From: Amorphochlora amoebiformis
Lineage: Eukaryota > Cercozoa > Chlorarachniophyceae
Length of the DNA: 64,000 bases
Reading direction: 5' to 3'
NCBI GenBank assembly: GCA_054601695.1
Contig: BAAHQB010000034.1
Coordinates: forward strand, 1 to 64,000
The notes beneath the pieces were generated by a model. That model was not told the DNA's origin, ran no database searches, and was given only the letters and a program-made list of their open reading frames with translations. Positions 1-64,000 of this stretch are shown one piece after another. Position numbers and translations under genes: made by a program. Position 1 is the first letter of the stretch. Each line of letters starts with the position of its first letter.

Positions 1-53
1 AATATATACAAACATTTATATATATATATATATATATATTATATAATATAAAA

Positions 54-102
<49 letters not shown>

Positions 103-214
103 CATATATATAATGTCTACATTTTTATTAAAAATTATATGTATATATATATATATACACGCAATAAACATATATATATATATATTATATATATTAATAT
201 ATATCATATAATAC

Positions 215-17257
<17,043 letters not shown>

Positions 17258-17423
17258 CTACATATGATATACATATATATGTATATATATATATATATAT
17301 ATACATACATATATGTGTGTGTGTGTGTGTATGTGTATGTGTAGAAATATATATACATGTATATATATATACATACATACAATATATATATATATATATG
17401 CACTTGTATATTATACATACATA

Positions 17424-17478
<55 letters not shown>

Positions 17479-17539
17479 GTATGTGTGTATATATGTGTAT
17501 ATATGTATATATTTATATATATACATACTTGTTTAAGTG

Positions 17540-17810
17540 TGTGTATTCATGAAATATATATATCGCGCAGATTGTTATGTATAGCTTCTGTAATTATCTT
17601 ATCCATGTGTCAGCATGCATAAGTGTTTTCGTACAGAAAAAGAAGTACATATATATATTAACGTATTCCTTTTCTGCATATCTCCTATTCAATATGGGGG
17701 TATTCCCGTATTCCCATTTCTGTATATATCTTATCCAATATGGGCTATTCTCCCATTACACTTTGCTTACAAATGTATAGTTTCCTTCATAAACAAAATC
17801 ATTGAAATAT
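17540..17810. other. Spacer between U2 exon 17 and U1 exon 1
   Basis: The only non-TA sequence between these units. It holds two imperfect copies of a ~37-bp unit (TCCTATTCAATATGGGGGTA and TTATCCAATATGGGCTATTC). No start codon context, TATA-like element other than TA repeat, or polyadenylation signal is distinctive here. Confidence 0.35.
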
Positions 17811-17870
17811 ATATGTATATAGGTGTGTATATTTTCATATACATATATGTATATATAATATATAATATGC

Positions 17871-17915
<45 letters not shown>

Positions 17916-18027
17916 CATATACATGCATAATATAATGTACATGTGAATAACTCTAATATAGTTATATATGTGCATAATAAATATATACATACATATATAT
18001 ATAATAAATATATATATGTGTATATAC

Positions 18028-18077
<50 letters not shown>

Positions 18078-18130
18078 AAATATTTACATTTTTATTATCA
18101 ATTATATTTTTATGTATATGAGAAATAAAC

Positions 18131-18162
<32 letters not shown>

Positions 18163-18185
18163 GTATTAATATGTATTATAAATAC

Positions 18186-32494
<14,309 letters not shown>

Positions 32495-32526
32495 CTAAAT
32501 GACATATACGTATAATATATATATAT

Positions 32527-32624
<98 letters not shown>

Positions 32625-32633
32625 TTATATATT

Positions 32634-32664
<31 letters not shown>

Positions 32665-32671
32665 ATATATA

Positions 32672-32777
<106 letters not shown>

Positions 32778-32903
32778 GATTTATCATTAATATATATATG
32801 TATATATATATATATATATATATTCATATATATATATATGTAATATAGAAATATTGATATATATATATATACATATGTAAATATAGAAATATTGAATATA
32901 AAC

Positions 32904-32948
32904 CTTGTAAAGTATCACTCGATAGAAGCAAAAGTTGGTAAGCATATA

Positions 32949-32951
<3 letters not shown>
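32904..32951 (-). pseudogene. Truncated second copy of exon 17 in U3
   Basis: Reads [16 protein letters not shown] up to a GTTTAT donor. Its 5' half is replaced by a TA array, so no proper acceptor is visible. The intact exon is 33095-33023. Confidence 0.6.
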
Positions 32952-32990
<39 letters not shown>

Positions 32991-33022
32991 CATACATCTA
33001 TAGAAACATTGAATATATACAC

Positions 33023-46064
<13,042 letters not shown>

Positions 46065-46086
46065 CTACACAGTATATATGTATTTC

Positions 46087-46119
<33 letters not shown>

Positions 46120-46204
46120 GTGTGTGTGTGTGTGTCGTATATACTTATATATATAAATATATATACATATATATATACATATATATGATATACACATATA
46201 TACA

Positions 46205-46235
<31 letters not shown>

Positions 46236-46262
46236 TTGTGCGTGTGTATAAGTATATTTATG

Positions 46263-46307
<45 letters not shown>

Positions 46308-46333
46308 TGTGCGTGTGTATAAGTATATTCATG

Positions 46334-46382
<49 letters not shown>

Positions 46383-46452
46383 CATATATATATATATTTT
46401 ATAAATATACATATATATATAGATATATATTTATATACATATATAAGTAAAT

Positions 46453-46531
46453 AGATGTGTAGAAACGTATGTTTGGATATTGACACATTATATCGTATGA
46501 TTGGCTCTCTCTCTCTCGCTATTTTTCTCTC

Positions 46532-46575
<44 letters not shown>

Positions 46576-46622
46576 TATAGATATATATATATATATATAA
46601 TGTATGTATGTACATAAACATA

Positions 46623-46700
<78 letters not shown>

Positions 46701-46770
46701 AGTGTGAACTGTATTGAGGCATTTTCGCACTCGATTGTATTCGTGACTCTTCATCTCTCTCTCTATATTC

Positions 46771-46813
<43 letters not shown>

Positions 46814-46940
46814 TTTTACAAGATATATATATATATATATATATTTATTTATATATATATATATATATAAATCTATATATGTATATTTATATTTATATAT
46901 AACCTATATATAAACCTATTTTTAACATGCGCATATATAG

Positions 46941-46991
<51 letters not shown>

Positions 46992-47104
46992 ATATGTACA
47001 TATGTACATATGCTCCTGTACATTTGAGATAGTTGTAAAAGTATATATATCATATGCTTGGCTATATATATACATAAACCATATTTATTTGTATATATAC
47101 ACAC

Positions 47105-47152
<48 letters not shown>

Positions 47153-47157
47153 TCTAT

Positions 47158-47209
<52 letters not shown>

Positions 47210-47248
47210 ATATATATATATATATATATTGCATCATATGCCTGACTC
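46453..47248 (-). pseudogene. Series of decayed exon 1 copies upstream of U3
   Basis: Three stretches echo the start of exon 1 ([12 protein letters not shown]): 46506-46453 reads [17 protein letters not shown], 46749-46700 reads [15 protein letters not shown], and 47248-47230 reads SQAYDA. Each is preceded on the minus strand by a GA-rich run and followed by TA repeat. They are increasingly divergent and probably not used. Confidence 0.5.
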
Positions 47249-47288
47249 TCTGTTTTTCTCTCTATTTCTATTTATGGACGTCTACACA

Positions 47289-47369
<81 letters not shown>

Positions 47370-47433
47370 TTGTATATATATATTATATATATATGTATAT
47401 ATATAACATATGTATATATTTTTATATCCGTAT

Positions 47434-47471
<38 letters not shown>

Positions 47472-47555
47472 ATATATATATATATATACATACGCATATA
47501 TGTATATATATATATACATATGTATATTACACATGTAAACATAGAGATATTTAAC

Positions 47556-47612
47556 ATACGCCTTGTAAACTAGCTCTCAATAAAAGCAGAAATTGGTAAG
47601 CATATACTATAT
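47556..47612 (-). pseudogene. Decayed second copy of exon 17 in U4
   Basis: Related to the U3 distal copy (MLTNFCFY) but with a TGA replacing the Arg codon after FCFY. It lies 57 bp downstream, in the transcript sense, of the intact U4 exon 17. Confidence 0.6.
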
Positions 47613-48051
47613 ATATATATATATATATATATACTAAACATGAAAGTATAGAAATATTGAATATACACCTTGTAAAGTAGCACTCGGTAGAAGGAGAAGT
47701 TGGCAACCATATACGCAAAAAGAGCCCAAAGATGCATATTTCTGATATCAACAAAAAATTCTCCCTAATATTCGTAATATTCCTTCGATATATTCTTACA
47801 ACAGCTCCCTGGATTTGTAATATTACCGACTCATTATTACTGTGCTAACCCTAATGAACTCGTAATATTAGCGATATATTATGACTTAATAGCTTCATTA
47901 GCCCTAACAAATTCGTAATATTACCGACAGATTGTGGGGCTATTGTCTGGCGAGATGATCGTATGCGCTATAAAGTGAGGTAAGCTCGTGAATACGAAAG
48001 TCCAATTAGCTCCCACTATCGCGTTGCTCAGAAGTTTCGAGTTCTGGTGGA

Positions 48052-48090
48052 GTTAGGGTTAGGGTTAGGGTTAGGGTTAGGTTAGGGTAA
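48052..48090. repeat. TTAGGG repeats next to U4 exon 16
   Basis: Five TTAGGG-type units immediately upstream (minus sense) of the exon 16 acceptor, so the minus strand reads CCCTAA...CTCCACCAG. U1 (972-1000) and U2 (19167-19200) have shorter versions at the same place; U3 has TA repeat instead. Confidence 0.85.
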
Positions 48091-48120
48091 GGGTTCGCGT
48101 TAAGATTAGGATCGGTTTTA

Positions 48121-48152
<32 letters not shown>

Positions 48153-48215
48153 GATATATATACCCATGTTTATATATATATATATTTATATATATATATA
48201 TATATTATGTATGAT

Positions 48216-48283
<68 letters not shown>

Positions 48284-48736
48284 ACATGTACAATATATAT
48301 ATATATATATATTACATATATATAATATATATATCTATATATATTTATTGCACACTGGTTCATGCATAATTACGTACGAATGTAAAATACATATAAGTAC
48401 ATGCTTTTGTAGACAACAAGGGATGTGCATATAAAACGTATTATTGAAGAATATTGATACCGATATGAGAATAGCCATGTTATAAAACAACCGATATTCA
48501 ACATTTATGATGCAAAACATAGCCGAAGAATTAGTAAATAAGGTAGTATCACTAAAACTGCACGAAGGAAAGTGGCGAAAAGATGTTTATGTTTAGAAAA
48601 CATAATTGAGAGATTCTAATACCCCTGTGAGGTTTTTCTTCTCAATGAAAAACACGCGATTTACGGTATGCATAAATGTGAAAAAGGCAGCTGCTACGAT
48701 ACTGCCAACCTAATATGTATCATATACGTGCATATA

Positions 48737-48779
<43 letters not shown>

Positions 48780-48782
48780 TTG

Positions 48783-48838
<56 letters not shown>

Positions 48839-48877
48839 TATATGTATATATATATATATGTATATGTATATATATAA

Positions 48878-48993
<116 letters not shown>

Positions 48994-49125
48994 ATATATA
49001 TATATATATATCATATATATATATATACATATATATAAATATATATATATATATATATGTACCAGTGAAAGGAATAATTGTCAAACTAGTATATAGTATA
49101 GATAGATATTTTACACATTTAAACA

Positions 49126-49175
<50 letters not shown>

Positions 49176-49527
49176 TATAAATATACATGTATATATATAT
49201 ATATATATATTGCAATATATATATTTTTATATATTCGCTGAAATTGATACATGATAAGCACACATTTTAGCATATTTCTACCTATCTTAATATATATATA
49301 AATATATAAATATATGTGTTTATGTTCTATATGTACATGTACATAAAAACACATATAAGATATAAGTATATTACCAAAATGAAAATTCGGAATCCTTCGA
49401 ATTCATCCCGACCGTACGAAGAACTAAATGCAAACACAAACTTATAAACTATGCCCTCATAACCTAAACACTTATGTTGTAAAGAATAAAAATAATGTAC
49501 ATGTACACCTGTTTTTAAACTTATATA

Positions 49528-49569
<42 letters not shown>

Positions 49570-49577
<8 letters not shown>

Positions 49578-49756
49578 GAATAAAGCCCTTTGAGGCTTCT
49601 ACGAGGTCATCACAGGAATTTTCCGGACAACAGCAGTTGTATATATTTTGTTTTTCGTGACATCTGCCTTGCCACAGTTTACCAGATCGACCAAATTCTG
49701 GTATGGCTTGGAATCCCTGCTACTCTATTTTCCTTTCAACTATGCCTGGCATACAT

Positions 49757-49765
<9 letters not shown>
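49570..49765. other. Conserved intron 13 block in U4
   Basis: Aligns with U3 34730-34905 (TGACATCTGCCTTGCCACAG, then the ATGGCTTGGAAT block). Open on the plus strand in one frame. No splice support. Confidence 0.35.
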
Positions 49766-49831
<66 letters not shown>

Positions 49832-50279
49832 GTAAAATACACAACATATGTATTGAAATAAGCTTTCTCAGTGCAACATGAGAATAACAGTACGCACGCA
49901 AGCATATAGTACTGTCCGTGAAATCCCAACCGTGGAACACGAATTAGGCGTACATGCTGAGTACAGATGGTGGGTAACAAGTGTACTCCCTAGCCAGTAA
50001 CACGTTTCATATGGCGTTATCGACCCGTGAGAAGTGCCAAATATGCACCGGTCATCTGAATCCCGCGCAAATGCGCATATACGAACCAAAATAACGGTCA
50101 AAAAGGGTAAATCGTCGCAGCATACTGCAGCGCGCGGGCAAGCATTTGTGACGATAAATGGGCGCTTAAACACATACCGAGCCATGGGGAGATCTTGACC
50201 CGCAGTGTTCCAGTGCGATGTACGTGGGTGCAAACTCGACGAAAAACCGTGCATACAGATGCAAGGACGAGGAACATTT

Positions 50280-50789
50280 CTGTCAGTCATCCCCCTCAGT
50301 CCATTGCGACCGCTTACCCCGCGCCGCCATACCCTTTTTATCGGGATGCATTTAGGTGATTTCCAACAGTCATTGAGTATTGCTCTTGCCCTCTAAAACT
50401 AGCGTGCTGTGCTAAAACCAACACTGAAACGTCAAGAAACCGACGGTTTCAATTTCCAAAGTAATAATCTGTGTTGGTATTCCCATCTTGTCACGCGGAT
50501 AATGGGGGTCGATTCTGGTAGCGTCCATGTCTATAAATGGTTCTTCGAGAAATATACAACGCGTTATTCAAGTGTACACGCATACACATACAACACATTT
50601 ACCCGCAATATATTGTTAATCAAGCAAAAGAAAATTGCGCAGATCTTTTTGCTTAAATATCAATATATTTGCGGAAACCACATAAGGCGGGACCATGAGT
50701 ATTTTTGTAATTTCGCATTCGAACCGGTTCTGATCAAAGACGCATAAACCTCAGGTTCCCCGGGGCTTATTCGCCTTCTCTTGGGATTC
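50280..50789. other. Junction between truncated U4 and the plus-strand gene
   Basis: On the left this still aligns with U3 sequence upstream of its exon 12 (35.70-35.96 kb); the similarity fades near 50.48 kb, which marks the breakpoint. A plus-strand open frame of 112 codons (50409-50747) lies here. It begins inside the part shared with U3 non-coding sequence, has no recognised motif and is probably fortuitous. Promoter elements of the plus-strand gene, if any, should lie here; none stands out. Confidence 0.5.
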
Positions 50790-59407
<8,618 letters not shown>

Positions 59408-59520
59408 GTAAAAAAATATAAACATATACTTGCTTTTATACATATATTCGCAAATATAGACATATAAGTACAAAATTATACATAGATTCAGCGTATTCAA
59501 CGCTTCATGCACGCAAACAT

Positions 59521-59599
<79 letters not shown>

Positions 59600-59612
59600 T
59601 TCTGTATACATC

Positions 59613-59644
<32 letters not shown>

Positions 59645-59762
59645 CAAAAGTATACTTAGATTCAGGCTATTCATTTTGCTTAATGTACGCAAATATAAAC
59701 ATATAGTTACGTATTTATACATCAACGTGTATATGTGAATATATGTATACACTATCATGCAT

Positions 59763-59804
<42 letters not shown>

Positions 59805-59896
59805 ATATATATTATGTATGTAATATATTTATATATATTATATGTAGAGAGAGGAAAAGAGAGAGAGAGAGAGATACAACATCATGTAAATAAATC

Positions 59897-59928
<32 letters not shown>

Positions 59929-60126
59929 TATATATGTCCATATATATATATATATATATATGGACATATATATTATATATATATACATATATGTATATAT
60001 ATATACATATATTTATATATATATATATATGTATTTATATATATATATATATATATGTATTATATCAATGGATACTATACAGTAATATATGCATATTTCC
60101 ATACATATAGCAATAAGTATGCCAAT

Positions 60127-60412
60127 GTTGTGTGTGGTAACGTGTTTGTAACGTATACAACGTGTGTTTGTAACTGACACTGTATGTATGTGTGGTAGTG
60201 TGTGGTAACGTGTTTGTAACGTATACAACGTGTGTTTGTAACTGACACTGTATGTATGTATGGTAGTGTGTGGTAACGTGTTTGTAACGTATACAACGTG
60301 TGTTTGTAACTGACACTGTATGTATGTATGGTTGCGTGTGGTAACGTGTTTCTAACGTATACAACGTGTGTTTGTAACTGACACTGTATGTATGTATGGT
60401 TGCGTGTGATAG
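60127..60412. repeat. 68-bp tandem repeat, about four copies
   Basis: Unit contains GGTAACGTGTTTGTAACGTA, TACAACGTGTGTTTGTAACT and GACACTGTATGTATG. Minus frames give spurious Thr/Tyr/His repeats. Immediately followed by a TTAGGG array. Confidence 0.9.
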
Positions 60413-60413
60413 T

Positions 60414-60476
60414 GTTAGGGTTAGGGTTAGGGTTAGGGTTAGGGTTAGGGTTAGGGTTAGGGTTAGGGTTAGGGTT
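60414..60476. repeat. Perfect TTAGGG array, about ten units
   Basis: Longest uninterrupted telomere-type array in the window. It is bounded by the 68-bp repeat on the left and by ACAGTGTATATATG on the right, which resembles the repeat unit, so the array sits inside a 68-bp unit. Confidence 0.95.
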
Positions 60477-60737
60477 ACAGTGTATATATGTATGGTGGGT
60501 GTAAAATAATATTGTTTCCAAGTGATATTCCTATCCAAACATTAGCATTCAGAGATGTGTGTATGCAAATATATAACACTGTGTTATCAACATATTGTAA
60601 ATGTATATGAAAAGAGAAGATAGATATTATAGACATATTCATTCATTTATATCATATCTAGAAATACATATATATATATATGTATATATATATATACTAT
60701 ACATATATATATAATACATGTACATATATATGTACAC

Positions 60738-60789
<52 letters not shown>

Positions 60790-60794
60790 TTTAG

Positions 60795-60874
60795 CACTCT
60801 AAAGGAAAGACATGCAAACCTGAGCTTGCTTTTTATTGGCTTTCCAGGTCAAAACAATAAAATATCAGATACAT

Positions 60875-60922
<48 letters not shown>

Positions 60923-60936
60923 TAAGCTGTCTATGA
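60795..60936 (+). CDS. Candidate extra 3' exons of the glycosyltransferase-like gene
   Basis: 60795-60847 follows a TATATTTTAG acceptor and ends at GTCAAA. In the phase left by exon 59307-59407 it reads HSKGKTCKPELAFYWLS. A following piece, 60927-60936, after ATTAAG closes with TGA at 60934-60936. Adding these 63 nt keeps the total a multiple of three. A second reading of the same bases is also open (TLKERHANLSLLFIGFP, then [17 protein letters not shown]), so the frame is undecided and this could belong to another gene. Confidence 0.3.
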
Positions 60937-60995
60937 TATGCAAGGCACATTTGAGGACCATATAACTCACTATTGTACCGTAACATAACATGAAG

Positions 60996-61027
<32 letters not shown>

Positions 61028-61107
61028 TATAGATATATATAGATATATATATATACATACATATATTTACATATATATATATATGTGTGTATAGTACCGT
61101 GACGTAA

Positions 61108-61171
<64 letters not shown>

Positions 61172-61261
61172 AGATAGATATGATATGTGTACGTATGTAT
61201 CTACATATATAAATATATTTGAATGTATACGTGATATACACATAAACAATTCTATGCCATA

Positions 61262-61299
<38 letters not shown>

Positions 61300-61312
61300 T
61301 GAACATATATAT

Positions 61313-61356
<44 letters not shown>

Positions 61357-61385
61357 AATATATATATATATATATATGTATATTC

Positions 61386-61418
<33 letters not shown>

Positions 61419-61611
61419 CATATTATGTATATATACACATAAATACATGTAAATTAAAATTTTTAGATATATTTACATACATGCAAATATGCAATATATA
61501 TATATATATGTATATATATAATACATATAAATGTATTATTTTGCATGAATATATATATATATATATACATGAGCAAAAGCTTGCATATTATTAATACACA
61601 TTTATGTACGT

Positions 61612-61692
61612 ACACAGAGTGAGTAGGATATTTCAGAGGTATGGATACCAATGCGTCAAGAACGACAATCGATATAAAGACACCGGATGTTT
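61612..61692 (-). CDS. Putative exon, inverted relative of 63847-63927
   Basis: On the minus strand it reads SGVFISIVVLDALVSIPLK, then YPTHS before a GTGTAC donor-like site. The plus-strand block at 63847-63927 reads SGVFKPRVIFAAFVSISPK, then YPQNS before GTGTAT. Many differences are at third positions and the frame is kept, which suggests coding use. The acceptor is not clear. Family unknown; hydrophobic. Confidence 0.4.
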
Positions 61693-61699
61693 TAATACG

Positions 61700-62500
61700 T
61701 GAATAATAAATAAATATATCTTGATATTCGAGATATTATTGACGTGAATAGTAGGTATAATATATCTTGATATTCGAGATTTATTATTGACTAGATTCAA
61801 GGTGCCCTCAGTAGTAAGTAACTCTCGTCAATAGGACCAACTTCAGATGTTCACGTGCTAGAACTAACTACTAGAACTACAGCAAACCGATTTAGTATAT
61901 AAATGCAATTTTCGGCAATCGATCACTCGGAGATGTCTAGGATGTAGCGTGACACTTATAAACTAGATAAAGGAGATCCATCCACCATGGAGCAAAATGA
62001 ATTCACATTAAGTTACTTTCACATGATCTAGATGATGAGGTAGTCTAGGTAGTACATGTACGATCGATATGTATGTATACGCATATATAGATTATTCAAC
62101 TGATTGAATAGACTCATTGTGAAGGACATGCATGTCACATTGTACACGTACAAGTGTAGACACGTGCACGTATCTACAAGCAATTAATTTACTTACCTGT
62201 AGTAGTGCTACTAATTAAATAACAATATAGACAATTGAACGGCGCATGTATGCAGTAATGATATATACATAGATAGATCATGATTCGATGTATTAGATGT
62301 ACTCCACGTCTCGAGACTAGATCAAGAAAATCAAGAGTGTACAAGAGAATAAAGAGTACATGTACGTATCCAGATGTTTCTACTATATCTACTCTTTAGA
62401 TGATTAGATCTAGTATGCATCTCTTTATATACGCATCTAGAGAGAGGAGACTCGCTACAGTCTAGAATGTGTTATTCTATTTCGTGATATACTAAGTCTA
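61700..62500. other. Right-flank CTAG-rich sequence
   Basis: Almost free of TA arrays. CTAG, TCTAGA and CTAGAT are frequent, and GTACACGTAC-type palindromes occur (62140-62175). Two ~45-bp near repeats (AATATATCTTGATATTCGAG) lie at 61714 and 61760. No exon found. Confidence 0.4.
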
Positions 62501-62696
62501 GTGTTGACGATTCACAATAATAATACACTACTGAATCTCTGGACATCAGACCAGAATATCAGACTAGATCAGAGGATATACACACTTGATTGGAACTTGG
62601 TATGTATACAGCTAAGCGTGTTATACGTATATATATTAATATATATATATATATCGTCATACGTATCTGCATGCTGTCTTGCCTCGAACGTGTACG

Positions 62697-62945
62697 TACG
62701 CACCATGCGTACATGCGTACCATATTTACTAAATACACACGTATCTATTTTGACAACGTCTACAAATGTACGCACATGCGTACCTTACGAACACATACAC
62801 ACTACGTACGTACGGTACTACGTGTTTACGCACCATGCGTACATGCGTACCATATTTACTAAATACGTATCTATTTTGACAACGTGTACAAACCTACGCA
62901 CATGCATACCTTACGAGCACATACACACTACGTACGTACCTACCA
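62697..62945. repeat. Two copies of a ~128-bp repeat
   Basis: CACCATGCGTACATGCGTAC starts at 62701 and 62831. The second copy lacks 4 bp (ACAC). Rich in ACGT/TACGTA. A 189-codon plus-strand open frame (62501-63070) spans both copies, but the 4-bp indel shifts its frame between copies, so it is probably not coding. Confidence 0.7.
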
Positions 62946-63105
62946 TAAGGCTTAGTAACATACTTTATATACTAATACTACTTCTAGTCCTTCCGTATCT
63001 TGTATGTAGATCTTACTACGTACCAATATATGTTTCTAGAATGTATGTAATAATCCGTACTATTATCTAGATTATACACACTATGATCCCAGTCGGATAC
63101 TCTGG

Positions 63106-63111
<6 letters not shown>

Positions 63112-63177
<66 letters not shown>
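63112..63177. repeat. Last (TA)n array in the window
   Basis: A 66-bp TA array isolated in an otherwise TA-array-poor right flank. Confidence 0.9.
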
Positions 63178-63179
<2 letters not shown>

Positions 63180-63224
63180 ATGTATTTTTTAGATTATTTT
63201 TGTGAATCTCCAACACTCCCACAG

Positions 63225-63298
63225 TCCCACCCAATGTGAAACACTGGAAAGGATCAAGTGCATCAATCTGCAGACATCTCTAGCTTTCAGTGCATATG
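63225..63298 (+). CDS. Putative internal exon, unknown protein
   Basis: Acceptor CTCCAACACTCCCACAG and donor GTATGT are the best-formed pair in this region. The only open frame reads PTQCETLERIKCINLQTSLA then FSAY, entering in phase 2 and leaving in phase 1. The next CAG is only 11 nt downstream; after it the phase-compatible frame reads GIDCTNWDETLVQ and then TAA at 63349-63351. Confidence 0.4.
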
Positions 63299-63351
63299 GT
63301 ATGTAACAGGTATTGATTGTACCAACTGGGATGAAACGTTAGTCCAGTAAG

Positions 63352-63846
63352 AATATTATTGTTATTTCCTCTAGTTACTAGATGACTAGTCAATGATTAG
63401 ATCCTCTAGGTAGCTAGCTATAGAGATCTACTACACCTTGAGTTAGATCTCTAGGATCTACAACATCCACTAGATACAGTCTAGCTCAGACAATGAGTGT
63501 CTAGAGTATATAAATACAACTCCAATGGTTTAGGTATATATGTCTAGATGTGTATATAAAAAATATATGCTAGATATGTACGCTAGCTATGTACGTGCAT
63601 CAAAATCCTTAGACACCATGGATTATGTGAAAGAAAGAAAACAATTTGTCGTACACTAGCTAGCTATAGTTACTTATACTAGTTATAGCTAAAAAGGATA
63701 GATAGTATCATCTGAATCATCGCTAGCTGAGTCAATCTATTTAATCTCTTAAATTTATGCTAAAATCTGAACCATGCGGGTTTGTTGTCTTACGAGGGAA
63801 ATCTAATAAATCTATGACGTAAGAGAGAGTTAGCTAGTTCACGTGT
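63352..63846. other. Right-flank CTAG-rich sequence, second part
   Basis: Continues the CTAG-rich composition (CTAGCTAGCTATAG near 63410 and 63655). No exon with supporting splice sites seen. Confidence 0.35.
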
Positions 63847-63927
63847 AACATCCGGTGTTTTCAAGCCTAGGGTCATTTTTGCGGCATTCGTATCCATATC
63901 TCCGAAATATCCTCAAAACTCTGTGTA
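63847..63927 (+). CDS. Putative exon, inverted relative of 61612-61692
   Basis: Shares AACATCCGGTGT, GTATCCATA and GAAATATCC with the minus strand of 61612-61692. A gene related to the one ending near 61.6 kb may continue beyond the right edge of the window. Confidence 0.4.
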
Positions 63928-64000
63928 TATGTGTTTTTTCTTTATATAAAAATATCTATATGTATATATGCAATTTACTCATGTGTGTGTATGAGCATAA

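Noticed and set aside
50409-50747. 112-codon plus-strand frame upstream of the glycosyltransferase-like gene
   Set aside because: Begins inside sequence shared with non-coding U3 DNA, has no recognised motif, and no donor links it in phase to the next exon.
60065-60538. Asn-Pro and Leu-Thr repeat frames of about 150 codons
   Set aside because: Translations of the TTAGGG array and the 68-bp satellite; no start context or splice support.
62501-63070. 189-codon plus-strand frame
   Set aside because: Spans a tandem repeat whose copies differ by 4 bp, so the two copies are read in different frames at their starts; composition is not codon-like.

Overview
The window comes from a eukaryotic nuclear genome, most likely a protist or alga that I cannot place further. 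The support is split genes with GT-AG introns, introns filled with (TA)n microsatellite, and TTAGGG-type repeats. No bacterial-style operons or rRNA genes are visible. Nearly all the long open frames over the TA arrays (Tyr/Ile-repeat proteins) are artefacts. The real coding signal is in short exons of about 33-190 bp. I found these by comparing repeated copies of the same locus inside the window and by tracking splice phase.

The left three quarters (about 0.2-50.3 kb) is a direct tandem array of four copies of one gene, all on the minus strand. Unit 1 (U1) is 17.26-0.2 kb, U2 is 32.5-18.2 kb, U3 is 46.1-33.0 kb and U4 is 50.3-47.7 kb. U1-U3 each resolve into the same 17 exons with matching phases at every junction. 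Summed exon lengths are 1353, 1374 and 1458 nt (451, 458 and 486 codons, all exact multiples of three). The product is an unrecognised polytopic membrane protein. It has about four hydrophobic segments, a variable hydrophilic loop (exons 9-11), then three or four more segments. U4 keeps only exons 12-17, has lost splice sites and carries a nonsense codon, so it is a truncated pseudogene. Exon 1 of each unit starts at an acceptor and exon 17 ends at a donor, both in phase 0. The units could therefore be spliced into one another, or receive a 5' leader that is not visible.

From about 50.8 kb the strand switches. A plus-strand gene of 11 exons (816 nt, 272 codons, every phase consistent) runs to 59.4 kb. 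Its conceptual product reads like the glycosyltransferase-like proteins with a YFH-x-KG motif and an FWW-x-R-A-S-Y-I motif. Its introns hold CCCTAA and TTAGGG arrays, a 147-bp repeat and a 20-bp minisatellite. Some of these repeats supply the splice signals themselves.

The right end (61.6-64 kb) changes character: it is poor in TA arrays and rich in CTAG. It holds an inverted pair of related putative exons and one further plus-strand exon. U1 also carries insertions absent from the other units: an LTR-like element, a SINE-like element and a broken coding fragment. U2 looks like a recombinant, with a U3-like 5' half and a U1-like 3' half. All protein calls were read by eye and need similarity searches and transcript data.
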